From GCA-2705995 sp965661625 (lineage in GTDB: Bacteria > Bacteroidota > Bacteroidia > Flavobacteriales_G > Salibacteraceae), in contig CBFIEM010000023.1 in assembly GCA_965661625.1 (NCBI GenBank), forward strand, positions 1 through 19,302: a stretch of 19,302 nt of DNA. Reading direction: 5' to 3'. Below the pieces are notes generated by a model. The model made no database searches. It had not been told where the DNA came from and was given only the letters and a program-made list of their open reading frames with translations. Below are positions 13,700-19,302 of the stretch, piece by piece. Both the position numbers and the translations under genes were made by a program. Within the stretch, counting starts at the first letter, position 1; the number at the start of each line of letters is the position of its first letter.

Positions 13700-14413
13700 T
13701 TAAACCTCTTCATTCGTAAGGGCCTTAATGGTGTCCCTAGCATGTTGAGCTAACTCTTCAACTGATAGGTTTGCATAGTGGCTAGGGGTAATGGGTTGCC
13801 CAATTTGAATAATTACTTCTCCAGCATTAACTTCATATTTACCTGCTGGAATAATTGCTGACGCTCCACTGATGCCAACGGGAACGAGCGTGATATCGTT
13901 TGATTTTGCTAGTACAAAAGTGCCTCGCTTGAACAAGCCCAATTTACCTGTTTTGGAACGAGTTCCCTCTGGAAATGAAAAGACATTCTTGCCATTCACT
14001 ACTTCTTTTCCAGCCTTGCGCAAATTGTCAAATGCAGCTTCTCTGTTCTTGCGATCGATAAATATCATTCCCACTGCAGTCATGTACCATCCCATGAATG
14101 GAACGCGCTTCAGTTCCTTTTTCGCAATAAAGAATAAGGGAACGGGAAGTGCCTTAAAGACAACCGGTATGTCCATATGTGATTGATGATTTGCAATGAA
14201 AATACAGGGCTTTGTAGCATCAATATGTTCAAGTCCCTCTACGGTTAGTCGGATCCCGCACGATGTTAATATTGCTGTGCTCCAAAGTTGGGATGCGTAA
14301 TAGATAGCACGCTGCTGCCCGAGAGGAAGTAGCAAGAATCCAATGAGTGCGCCCAGCACGGTATATAGAGCAATGAGAATTATTCGAAAGGCGCTTAATA
14401 CTTGCTTAACCAT
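13700..14413 (-). CDS. plsC: 1-acyl-sn-glycerol-3-phosphate acyltransferase (PlsC family)
   Basis: The 237-aa acyltransferase makes phosphatidic acid by acylating lysophosphatidate at the membrane. The N-terminal hydrophobic helix covers about residues 10-30. Motif I is NHQSHMD (75-81, the H-x4-D pair His76/Asp81), motif II includes FIDRKNREAAF (118-128) and motif III is FPEGTRS (147-153). Start: the frame can be extended to a TTG at 14434, but a perfect TACTTTTG -7 box lies between that codon and the ATG at 14413, so the ATG is chosen. The other acyltransferases of this family (lysophospholipid-recycling, ornithine-lipid OlsA) cannot be excluded from motifs alone. Confidence 0.87.
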   Translation of the reverse strand: MVKQVLSAFRIILIALYTVLGALIGFLLLPLGQQRAIYYASQLWSTAILTSCGIRLTVEGLEHIDATKPCIFIANHQSHMDIPVVFKALPVPLFFIAKKELKRVPFMGWYMTAVGMIFIDRKNREAAFDNLRKAGKEVVNGKNVFSFPEGTRSKTGKLGLFKRGTFVLAKSNDITLVPVGISGASAIIPAGKYEVNAGEVIIQIGQPITPSHYANLSVEELAQHARDTIKALTNEEV

Positions 14414-14417
14414 GAGG

Positions 14418-14425
14418 CAAAAGTA
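14418..14425 (-). promoter_or_regulatory. -7 box TACTTTTG of the acyltransferase gene
   Basis: This is a perfect TAnnTTTG on the minus strand, four bases before the ATG at 14413. No TTG is present about 20 bp upstream. It implies an extremely short leader and supports the shorter start for this gene. Confidence 0.6.
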
Positions 14426-14483
14426 ATATTCCAATTATTCTTAAATGAATGCTCATACCGTAAAAAGAATACGGACTACTTCC

Positions 14484-14491
14484 GATATTTG
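14484..14491 (+). promoter_or_regulatory. -7 box GATATTTG of the exonuclease/GIY-YIG gene
   Basis: It matches TAnnTTTG except for its first base and is four bases before the ATG at 14496. The upstream in-frame ATG at 14445 lies before the box and would not be transcribed from it. No clear -33 TTG is seen. Confidence 0.5.
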
Positions 14492-14495
14492 CACC

Positions 14496-15818
14496 ATGTT
14501 CGTAATAATTGATGTAGAAACAACTGGAGGGTATGCACGGAACAACCGCATTACTGAAGTTGGAGCTGTGAAGTGTGACGGGAAAACGATTATTGACTCT
14601 TATCACACATTGGTGAATCCTTCACGTTCCATACCTCACCATATCCAAGAGCTTACGGGTATTACGAATGACCTTGTTGCCAGCGCTCCTTCGTTTCAAG
14701 AGATTGCTGAAGAGCTTCAGGAATTTCTAGAGGGATCCATTTTTGTTGCTCACAATGTAAATTTCGATTACTCCTTTATTAAAGCTGAGTTTGAGCGCGC
14801 AGGGATGCCCTTTTCATCAAAACGCATGTGCTCGGTTCGCTACATGCGGAAGGTTAGGCCAGGTCTGCGTTCCTACAGCTTAGCCAACCTCTGTAAGGTC
14901 TTCGGTATCATTAATTCAAATCCTCATCGTGCGTTGAGCGATGCAGAGGCAACCGCACAATTGCTTGTAGCAGGAATCGAATTGGATAAAGACAATCACT
15001 TGGAACAACAGGTGAAACAGAATAATCGCGAGGCGATTCTACCCGCAAACCTCAATAAAGATCAACTTGAGGGATTGCCCGATGCTCCTGGCGTATATCA
15101 TTTTCTAAATCAAAAAGGCGAAAAGCTCTACATTGGAAAAGCGCTGAACCTCAAGAAACGTGTAATTAGTCATTTCACCGGTGATCAATCTGGAAAGCGA
15201 TCTCAACAGTTTAAGCGGGAAATCCACGCTATAAAACATGAACTTACTGGATCTGAGCTTGTTGCTAGTTTACTCGAGGATCACCTGATTAGGCACCATT
15301 GGCCCACTTACAACCGCGCTCAAAAAGCACCAAAACGCCAATTAGGGGTTTATAGTTTCGAAGATCGATCAGGGTGTATTCGTTTAGTGAGTAAGGTAAA
15401 ACGTATTGGTGAACGCCCGTTAAAAACGTTCACCAGTAACTATGCCGCCCGAAGCTGGCTGCAAGAAGTTTGCGAAGTGTATGGATTAAATCCTCGGTGT
15501 TGTGAACTTCCTGGTGATGATGATGTTACAATAGCAGCTCACAATAAAGGTGTACAAGCTTTGGTGAAGGATTTAGAATCCGAACGAAAAGCTTATCAAG
15601 TTGTCCTGCTGGCAGGCAGGTCACCTGATGAGTACAGTTTTGCTGCGTTAAAAGGAGGAGAATACCTTGGAATAGGATTCGTAGATAAAGATGCTGAAAT
15701 TACGCCTAAAATGATTCACAAAGAACTTATGCCTTGCTACGCCAGTGGGACGGCCCTTGGGTTACTTCGCGCCCACAAAGAATTGAACACTTCTAAATGG
15801 ATTACCATACAGACTTGA
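14496..15818 (+). CDS. DEDDh exonuclease fused to GIY-YIG nuclease
   Basis: This is a 440-aa fusion nuclease. Residues 1-165 form a DnaQ-like DEDDh 3'-5' exonuclease with Asp6 and Glu8 (IDVETTGG), Asp91 (NVNFDYSF), His144 and Asp149 (PHRALSDAEA). Residues 192-290 form a UvrC-N-like GIY-YIG domain: PGVYHF, LYIGKALNLKKR (catalytic Arg222) and LLEDHLIRHHWPTYN with the metal-binding Glu. The last 150 residues have no recognisable domain, and the UvrC RNase-H-like and HhH parts are absent. Similar fusions (for example mycobacterial Rv2191) are annotated as DNA polymerase III epsilon-like or UvrC-like. A role in DNA repair or processing is likely but unproven. The start follows the -7 box and the canonical MFVIIDVETTG; an upstream ATG at 14445 would add 17 unrelated residues. 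A small gene follows after 4 bp. Confidence 0.88.
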   Translation: MFVIIDVETTGGYARNNRITEVGAVKCDGKTIIDSYHTLVNPSRSIPHHIQELTGITNDLVASAPSFQEIAEELQEFLEGSIFVAHNVNFDYSFIKAEFERAGMPFSSKRMCSVRYMRKVRPGLRSYSLANLCKVFGIINSNPHRALSDAEATAQLLVAGIELDKDNHLEQQVKQNNREAILPANLNKDQLEGLPDAPGVYHFLNQKGEKLYIGKALNLKKRVISHFTGDQSGKRSQQFKREIHAIKHELTGSELVASLLEDHLIRHHWPTYNRAQKAPKRQLGVYSFEDRSGCIRLVSKVKRIGERPLKTFTSNYAARSWLQEVCEVYGLNPRCCELPGDDDVTIAAHNKGVQALVKDLESERKAYQVVLLAGRSPDEYSFAALKGGEYLGIGFVDKDAEITPKMIHKELMPCYASGTALGLLRAHKELNTSKWITIQT

Positions 15819-15822
15819 GAAC

Positions 15823-16233
15823 ATGAAAGTAATATTAGCGCTTGAGGATGCTTTGGTTTGCTTGCAAATGTGCACTGGAATGGTTCGAAATGAACGTTTG
15901 TTATTGGTTTATGGTGAACAAGCTAAATCGCTTGAGTTAATGTTATCGAAGGGTTATGAGCTGTACGATGAGCAGCATAAGTCCTTTAATGAGTTGAGGA
16001 AGTCACGTTGGTTGAGGTTGGTGCTGCTCGACTTTAAGGGGAGTATGGCTGCTGATAAGAATCAAGTTTTGCTCAAGGCCAATGAAGAACATTTTAAGCG
16101 TCTGGAAAGCCAAGCCATGTATGCATTGGGTCAGGTTGAAAGTGAAAAACAGCGAGCTTGGCTTCAACAAGTGTCCCAAGCGGCAGCTGAAATGCGTGAT
16201 CAACTGCATGTGGTACGCCTAACGCGCTTTTAA
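15823..16233 (+). CDS. Small helical protein of unknown function
   Basis: I do not recognise this 136-aa protein. It is predicted almost all helical, with alternating charged and hydrophobic residues (LMLSKGYELYDEQHKSFNELRKS, then LEMQ-like stretches near 90-125 such as KRLESQAMYALGQVESEKQ), consistent with a small helical bundle or coiled coil. No signal peptide, TM or cysteine motif is seen. It begins 4 bp after the exonuclease/GIY-YIG stop, so it is co-transcribed and may be a partner of that nuclease; this is inferred only from position. Its 3' end overlaps the convergent glutaminyl cyclase gene by 4 bp. Confidence 0.7.
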   Translation: MKVILALEDALVCLQMCTGMVRNERLLLVYGEQAKSLELMLSKGYELYDEQHKSFNELRKSRWLRLVLLDFKGSMAADKNQVLLKANEEHFKRLESQAMYALGQVESEKQRAWLQQVSQAAAEMRDQLHVVRLTRF

Positions 16234-17039
16234 AGCGAAATGGATAGGTGATACATCCTGGGCCATAATTTTCCTGTAACGGTAAACCTATCATCACGTT
16301 CAGAGTATGCAATTCCGTTTAGCTCCTTCGCTTTTGGGTCAATTGAAAGCACTTCATCTTTAAGAATTGTAAGATCTAGTTCGTGTGTTACCTTTCCGTT
16401 TTTTAAGTCGATCCGCACGATAGCATTTGATTGATACACGTTAGCCCATAGTCCGTTGGGAGCTAACTCGAGTTCATTTAAGTAGTACAACCGCTGCCCA
16501 TTTCGCGTTACTTGCAATGTGCGCTCAGTTTTAAAGGATTCAGGGTTTACAAAATACAACCGATTACTTCCATCAGAAATGATCAAATGGTTGCTATCAT
16601 GCGTTATTCCCCAACCTTCTTGTCCTGGTAAGTTAAAGGATTGTAAACGTTTGCCGCTCTCCAAGTCATAGACATAACCTTTCCCCGTACGATAAGTGAG
16701 CTGATATAACTTGTCCTTCCAGATAGTTATGCCTTCACCAAAATCTGTTCGTGGTAATTCATTTACACGTGACATCACTCCTGTTTCCAAATTTACTGGT
16801 CCATAAGCAGAGAAGGTATAAGGAATGTGCGCTGGCGATCCTGTGCTTTCAAAAAGCACACCGTCTACCCATTGTAACCCTTGTGTAAAACTGGCGGAGT
16901 CATGAGGGAATATTGTATCTACAGCAAAGCTAGCCTGGATAATGGTAGACTTAGAAACCTTTATCCGCGTTGGTTTGGGGTCTTCATTACAGCCTGTCAC
17001 TAAGCATAGTGCAACAGCGATTACTAGAAATCTATTCAT
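16230..17039 (-). CDS. Glutaminyl-peptide cyclotransferase lipoprotein (plant-type QC)
   Basis: The 269-aa protein matches the plant-type glutaminyl cyclase family (Glu_cyclase_2), a five-bladed propeller that turns N-terminal Gln of peptides into pyroglutamate. Family blocks are in order: FTQGLQW, LFESTG, DFGEGIT, LYQLTYRTG, WGITHD, LYYLNELE, GLWANVY and ELNGIAY, then FTVTGKLWPRMY at the end. The N-terminus is a lipoprotein signal (LVTGC, Cys17), so it is anchored in the envelope, where it could cap exported proteins with N-terminal Gln. Start: an upstream ATG at 17087 would add 16 residues before the signal, but a CATATTTG box lies between it and the chosen ATG at 17039. Confidence 0.87.
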   Translation of the reverse strand: MNRFLVIAVALCLVTGCNEDPKPTRIKVSKSTIIQASFAVDTIFPHDSASFTQGLQWVDGVLFESTGSPAHIPYTFSAYGPVNLETGVMSRVNELPRTDFGEGITIWKDKLYQLTYRTGKGYVYDLESGKRLQSFNLPGQEGWGITHDSNHLIISDGSNRLYFVNPESFKTERTLQVTRNGQRLYYLNELELAPNGLWANVYQSNAIVRIDLKNGKVTHELDLTILKDEVLSIDPKAKELNGIAYSERDDRFTVTGKLWPRMYHLSISL

Positions 17040-17043
17040 GCCA

Positions 17044-17051
17044 CAAATATG
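17044..17051 (-). promoter_or_regulatory. -7 box CATATTTG of the glutaminyl cyclase gene
   Basis: It matches TAnnTTTG except for its first base, four bases before the ATG at 17039. It supports the short start, which also places the lipoprotein signal at the true N-terminus. Confidence 0.5.
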
Positions 17052-17089
17052 GCTACAAGCCATTAAAAAACACCTGTATAAGAACATTT

Positions 17090-17269
17090 TTATTGTGCTA
17101 ATGCGACATTTATTAATTCTACGGCTCCAGAGGTTGTAGTTAGCTCAAGTTGCAGTGGACGACAACAAACCTCACAATCCTCCACGTAAGACTGGTGTGG
17201 AATGCTCGTGTCAACAAGCATTGATATGCTTTCCCAGCAAGATGGGCATTGGAAACTAATTTCTACCAT
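17090..17269 (-). CDS. CPXCG-motif cysteine-rich protein
   Basis: This 59-aa protein belongs to the CPXCG cysteine-rich family (Cys_rich_CPXG). Cys8 and Cys11 form a CPSC knuckle (the family CPXCG with Trp in place of Gly), and Cys32, Cys35 and Cys36 lie in YVEDCEVCCRPLQLEL, which is the family signature. The cysteines probably bind zinc; the function of the family is unknown. A TTG at 17278 extends the frame by three codons, but it is the end of a GATGTTTG -7 box, so the ATG at 17269 is preferred. It reads towards the glutaminyl cyclase gene with a gap of about 50 bp. Confidence 0.85.
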   Translation of the reverse strand: MVEISFQCPSCWESISMLVDTSIPHQSYVEDCEVCCRPLQLELTTTSGAVELINVALAQ

Positions 17270-17275
17270 GTGGCT

Positions 17276-17283
17276 CAAACATC
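17276..17283 (-). promoter_or_regulatory. -7 box GATGTTTG of the CPXCG gene
   Basis: It matches TAnnTTTG except for its first base and ends six bases before the ATG at 17269. No -33 TTG is seen at the expected distance. It decides against the TTG start at 17278. Confidence 0.45.
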
Positions 17284-17367
17284 TTTAAGTTAAATATGTT
17301 GATATTGATAACACAAACGTGTTTCAGTTAACAGTAGGAGGTGATATCAAATAAGTAGTGCTTTTGG

Positions 17368-17637
17368 ATGTATCTGGTTAATACTATCCTTAAAGCTAAA
17401 ATTAATATGACGCATCTAAATAATTTAAAGGTCAAGTGGTTATCATTTTCAATACTTGGTTTAATACTCATAGGTACTGGGGTATCTGTTGTTGGCGAAG
17501 CTATCCTCCAAAAGGGAAATCAGGCACCTTATTTTTGGATTGGAACAGGAGGGTTGATACTATTGAACAGTGGTATTGCGTTGTTCGGTCAAGCGGTTGT
17601 TTATCGCTGCCGAATTAACTTAAATAAAAAGGATTAA
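17368..17637 (+). CDS. Small two-TM membrane protein
   Basis: The 89-aa product (76 aa if translation begins at the ATG at 17407) has two hydrophobic helices, about residues 25-45 (LSFSILGLILIGTGVSVVG) and 55-75 (YFWIGTGGLILLNSGIALFG). They are joined by a short QKGNQ loop, with a basic tail RCRINLNKKD. The glycine-rich helices suggest tight packing. I do not recognise a family. A TGCTTTTG sequence at 17359-17366 directly before the first ATG could be a -7 box, in which case translation must start at 17407. The stop is 3 bp before the msrA start, so the two are probably co-transcribed. Confidence 0.6.
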   Translation: MYLVNTILKAKINMTHLNNLKVKWLSFSILGLILIGTGVSVVGEAILQKGNQAPYFWIGTGGLILLNSGIALFGQAVVYRCRINLNKKD

Positions 17638-17640
17638 ATC

Positions 17641-18288
17641 ATGAGCATGAAAATATTCCAACTTAGTTTAGCAAGTCTATTAATGGGATTGGTAGCGTGC
17701 GCCGGGGGTGCCAATCCAATTCATGAAGATAAAAATTTAAATACTATGGAGTTAGGTAATAATGAGGTAGCAACCTTAGGAGCTGGTTGTTTTTGGTGTG
17801 TAGAGGCAGTTTTTCAGGAGCTGCAAGGAGTATTAAAAGTAGAGTCGGGGTATAGTGGAGGTTCGATTAAGAATCCGGGGTACAAAGAAGTTTGCACGGG
17901 AAGGACTGGGCATGCTGAAGTTGTGCAAGTAACGTTTGATCCAAGCGTATTGTCATTTCAAGAATTGTTAGAAGTTTTCTGGCAAACGCATGACCCAACA
18001 ACGTTAAATCGTCAGGGTGCGGATCGGGGTACTCAATACCGTTCTGCAATTTTTTACCACAGTGACTCCCAGCAATCAATAGCGACTCAACTCAAAGATA
18101 AGCTTGATGAATCCGGCGCATTTCCAGATCCTATTGTGACTGAAATAACTGCGTTTGACACGTTCTATGTAGCAGAAGACTACCATCAAAACTACTTTAA
18201 CGAGAACGGATCCCAGCCTTATTGTAGCATGGTTATTCGGCCAAAACTTGAAAAGTTTCGAAAGGCATTTGAAGAAAAACTCAAGTAA
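17641..18288 (+). CDS. msrA: Peptide methionine sulfoxide reductase MsrA, lipoprotein form
   Basis: The 215-aa MsrA reduces the S epimer of methionine sulfoxide in proteins. The catalytic Cys50 lies in GAGCFWCVEAVF (48-59). The family blocks YSGG, TGRTGHAEVVQV, THDPTTLNRQGADRGTQYRS and AEDYHQNYF are present, and a C-terminal Cys195 (GSQPYC) can act as the resolving cysteine. An N-terminal lipoprotein signal with lipobox LVAC (Cys20) places the enzyme in the envelope, unlike the usual cytoplasmic MsrA, so it probably repairs oxidised envelope proteins and needs an exported reductant. The start may be Met1 or Met3. It follows the small TM protein by 3 bp. Confidence 0.94.
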   Translation: MSMKIFQLSLASLLMGLVACAGGANPIHEDKNLNTMELGNNEVATLGAGCFWCVEAVFQELQGVLKVESGYSGGSIKNPGYKEVCTGRTGHAEVVQVTFDPSVLSFQELLEVFWQTHDPTTLNRQGADRGTQYRSAIFYHSDSQQSIATQLKDKLDESGAFPDPIVTEITAFDTFYVAEDYHQNYFNENGSQPYCSMVIRPKLEKFRKAFEEKLK

Positions 18289-18327
18289 GCTTAACGTAGG
18301 GTTAGCAAAGTTGCTCGCTCTTTTCTT

Positions 18328-18335
18328 CACCTTTG
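18328..18335 (+). promoter_or_regulatory. -7 box CACCTTTG of the methylglyoxal synthase gene
   Basis: It matches TAnnTTTG except for its first base, four bases before the ATG at 18340. A TTG at 18311-18313 is 14 bp upstream, shorter than the usual spacing. It suggests mgsA has its own near-leaderless transcript besides any read-through from msrA. Confidence 0.45.
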
Positions 18336-18339
18336 TAGA

Positions 18340-18720
18340 ATGAATTATAGCATCGCATTAATTGCCCACGATGGCAAAAAAGCAGATATGGTGAGCTTCA
18401 TGCGTGATCACCTTGAAAAATTCAAGAATGATTCGGTAAGTCTTGTTGCTACCGGTACAACGGGTACTCATGTTGAGCAGTCTGGACTGCATGTACAAAA
18501 AGTTAAGTCCGGACCATTAGGAGGGGATGCGCAAATAGCAGCAATGGTATCTGATGGTACAATCGATGCGGTTTTTTTCTTTAGAGACCCTTTGGGAAAA
18601 CATCCGCATGAGCCGGATATTGCAATGCTCATGCGGATTTGTGATGTCTATAACGTGCCATTGGCGACTAATCCAGCTACAGCGAGTTTGATTTTTGATC
18701 AACTTTTAAAATCAGCCTAA
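18340..18720 (+). CDS. mgsA: Methylglyoxal synthase
   Basis: The 126-aa enzyme converts dihydroxyacetone phosphate to methylglyoxal and phosphate, a bypass of lower glycolysis when phosphate is limiting. Phosphate-binding and catalytic landmarks are all present: ALIAHDGKK (6-14), ATGTTGT (37-43), SGPLGGD (57-63), FRDPLGKHPHEPDI (81-94) and NVPLATNPATA near the end. By comparison with the E. coli enzyme, Asp63, His90 and Asp93 correspond to Asp71, His98 and Asp101. It is shorter than the E. coli protein but complete for the family core. It is cytoplasmic. It starts 51 bp after msrA and has its own -7 box. Confidence 0.95.
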   Translation: MNYSIALIAHDGKKADMVSFMRDHLEKFKNDSVSLVATGTTGTHVEQSGLHVQKVKSGPLGGDAQIAAMVSDGTIDAVFFFRDPLGKHPHEPDIAMLMRICDVYNVPLATNPATASLIFDQLLKSA

Positions 18721-18741
18721 ACTCCCTTGAGACGCTTTTTG

Positions 18742-18762
18742 TAATGCGCACGCTGTGCATTA
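18742..18762. terminator. Weak hairpin between mgsA and the LPP20-like gene
   Basis: TAATGC (18742-18747) and GCATTA (18757-18762) are reverse complements around a nine-base loop, in the short gap between convergent genes. The stem includes the stop codon of the leftward gene. A CGCTTTTTG run precedes it. It may serve as a weak bidirectional terminator. Confidence 0.35.
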
Positions 18763-19299
18763 GTCATTTGCTTCAAGCGCTTTTAACTGAATATCAATCA
18801 TGTCTTCAAAAGCCTCTAATTCGCGCTTTGAGATTTTGGCATCTGTTCTGGCCTGTTTTTTAAGAAAGCGAAACATAGCGGCTTTCTTTATCTCGTAAGC
18901 TACAAATGCGGTGTATTGATCTCCGTTAAAATATTTTTCTTCACCAATAACCCTTAAATCAGCTATGTTGTTGTTTACAACAAGTCGTGTAAGGCTTTGA
19001 AATTTACCGGTAATTTCAGACTTGTCGTTGAAGTCAGTTGAAGAAAGGTAGTCGTCGCTTAGGGTTTTAATTGTTGTATTCATCTGGCTGGCCAACTCAC
19101 CTTTAGCTTCTGATCGTGCGCGTTTCACGGCAATGTTCTCGTCCCTGCTTTGCGATTTGCCTACAGCTCGAAAATAGCGCGCATTTGATTCGTATTTATT
19201 GCCTGAAAAAGGATCGTTCATCTTCTCTCCGTAAGGAACAGATTTGCATCCCGTAATCGCTAATGCGGCTAAAATAAATAGTGTCCAAGTGTTTTTCAT
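18760..19299 (-). CDS. LPP20-like lipoprotein
   Basis: The 179-aa envelope lipoprotein has a signal with lipobox ITGC (Cys18). The body resembles the LPP20 family: ARYFRAVGKSQSRDENIAVK, then RARSEAKGELASQMNT, a helix-loop that in this family follows an AxGxG-type strand, and a later ADLRVIGEEKYFNGDQYTAFVAYEIKK strand pair (written here in two overlapping parts: IADLRVIGEEKYFN and DQYTAFVAYEIKK). LPP20-type proteins sit in the outer membrane or periplasm, and their role is unclear. The ATG is 3 bp from the right edge of the window, so its promoter and any upstream operon partner are not visible. Confidence 0.75.
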   Translation of the reverse strand: MKNTWTLFILAALAITGCKSVPYGEKMNDPFSGNKYESNARYFRAVGKSQSRDENIAVKRARSEAKGELASQMNTTIKTLSDDYLSSTDFNDKSEITGKFQSLTRLVVNNNIADLRVIGEEKYFNGDQYTAFVAYEIKKAAMFRFLKKQARTDAKISKRELEAFEDMIDIQLKALEAND

Positions 19300-19302
19300 G
19301 GT

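Noticed and set aside
14445..14495. 17-residue N-terminal extension of the exonuclease
   Set aside because: It lies upstream of the GATATTTG box, is unrelated to the family, and the canonical start MFVIIDVETTG follows directly.
16003..16312. Two minus-strand frames over the helical gene and QC 3' end
   Set aside because: They conflict with the QC C-terminal motif TGKLWPRMY and have no family features.

Overview
The window looks like an ordinary chromosomal stretch from a member of the Bacteroidota, probably a marine or flavobacterial-type lineage. The evidence is a complete MoxR/DUF58/BatA/BatB/BatC aerotolerance-type operon in the usual order, a MutS2 paralogue without an Smr domain, several small lipoproteins, near absence of usable Shine-Dalgarno sites, and repeated -7 elements of the Bacteroidota type (TAnnTTTG). 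I see no rRNA, tRNA, CRISPR array, insertion sequence, phage gene or integrase. The species cannot be named from this sequence.

Layout. Positions 1-5442 (minus strand) hold one tightly packed operon read leftwards: MoxR AAA+ ATPase, DUF58 protein, a membrane-anchored protein with a Sec signal, BatA, BatB and the 5' part of a BatC-like TPR protein. The last gene runs off the left edge inside a 9-bp tandem repeat. Positions 5619-7089 (plus) hold three coupled genes: a MazG-like NTP pyrophosphohydrolase, a DUF4442 hotdog protein and a SnoaL-like lipoprotein. Positions 7076-9879 (minus) hold mutS2 and, upstream of it, a HAD phosphatase. Positions 9932-11436 (plus) hold a YeeZ-like NAD(P)-binding protein and an exported carboxypeptidase-regulatory-like protein, ending at a bidirectional terminator shared with ssb (11519-11845, minus). 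Positions 12011-13698 (plus) hold a zinc-ribbon protein, a class 3 lipase and a 2Fe-2S ferredoxin. They converge on a 1-acylglycerol-3-phosphate acyltransferase (13700-14413, minus). Positions 14496-16233 (plus) hold a DEDDh exonuclease/GIY-YIG fusion nuclease and a small helical protein. They converge on a glutaminyl cyclase lipoprotein (16230-17039, minus), which is followed by a CPXCG cysteine-rich protein (17090-17269, minus). Positions 17368-18720 (plus) hold a two-TM protein, a lipoprotein MsrA and methylglyoxal synthase. An LPP20-like lipoprotein (18760-19299, minus) closes the window.

How the genes fit together. The Bat operon is the only clear multi-protein system: a MoxR chaperone-type ATPase acting with membrane-tethered von Willebrand A proteins and a TPR partner. 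The rest is housekeeping: DNA maintenance (MutS2, SSB, exonuclease/GIY-YIG), nucleotide pool cleaning, lipid synthesis, methionine sulfoxide repair and a methylglyoxal branch of glycolysis.

The most interesting signal is regulatory. Seven transcription-unit starts carry an nAnnTTTG box only 4-6 nt before the ATG, which implies leaderless or nearly leaderless mRNAs. In several cases the box rules out a longer reading frame. I did not find convincing evidence of an undescribed defence or mobile system.
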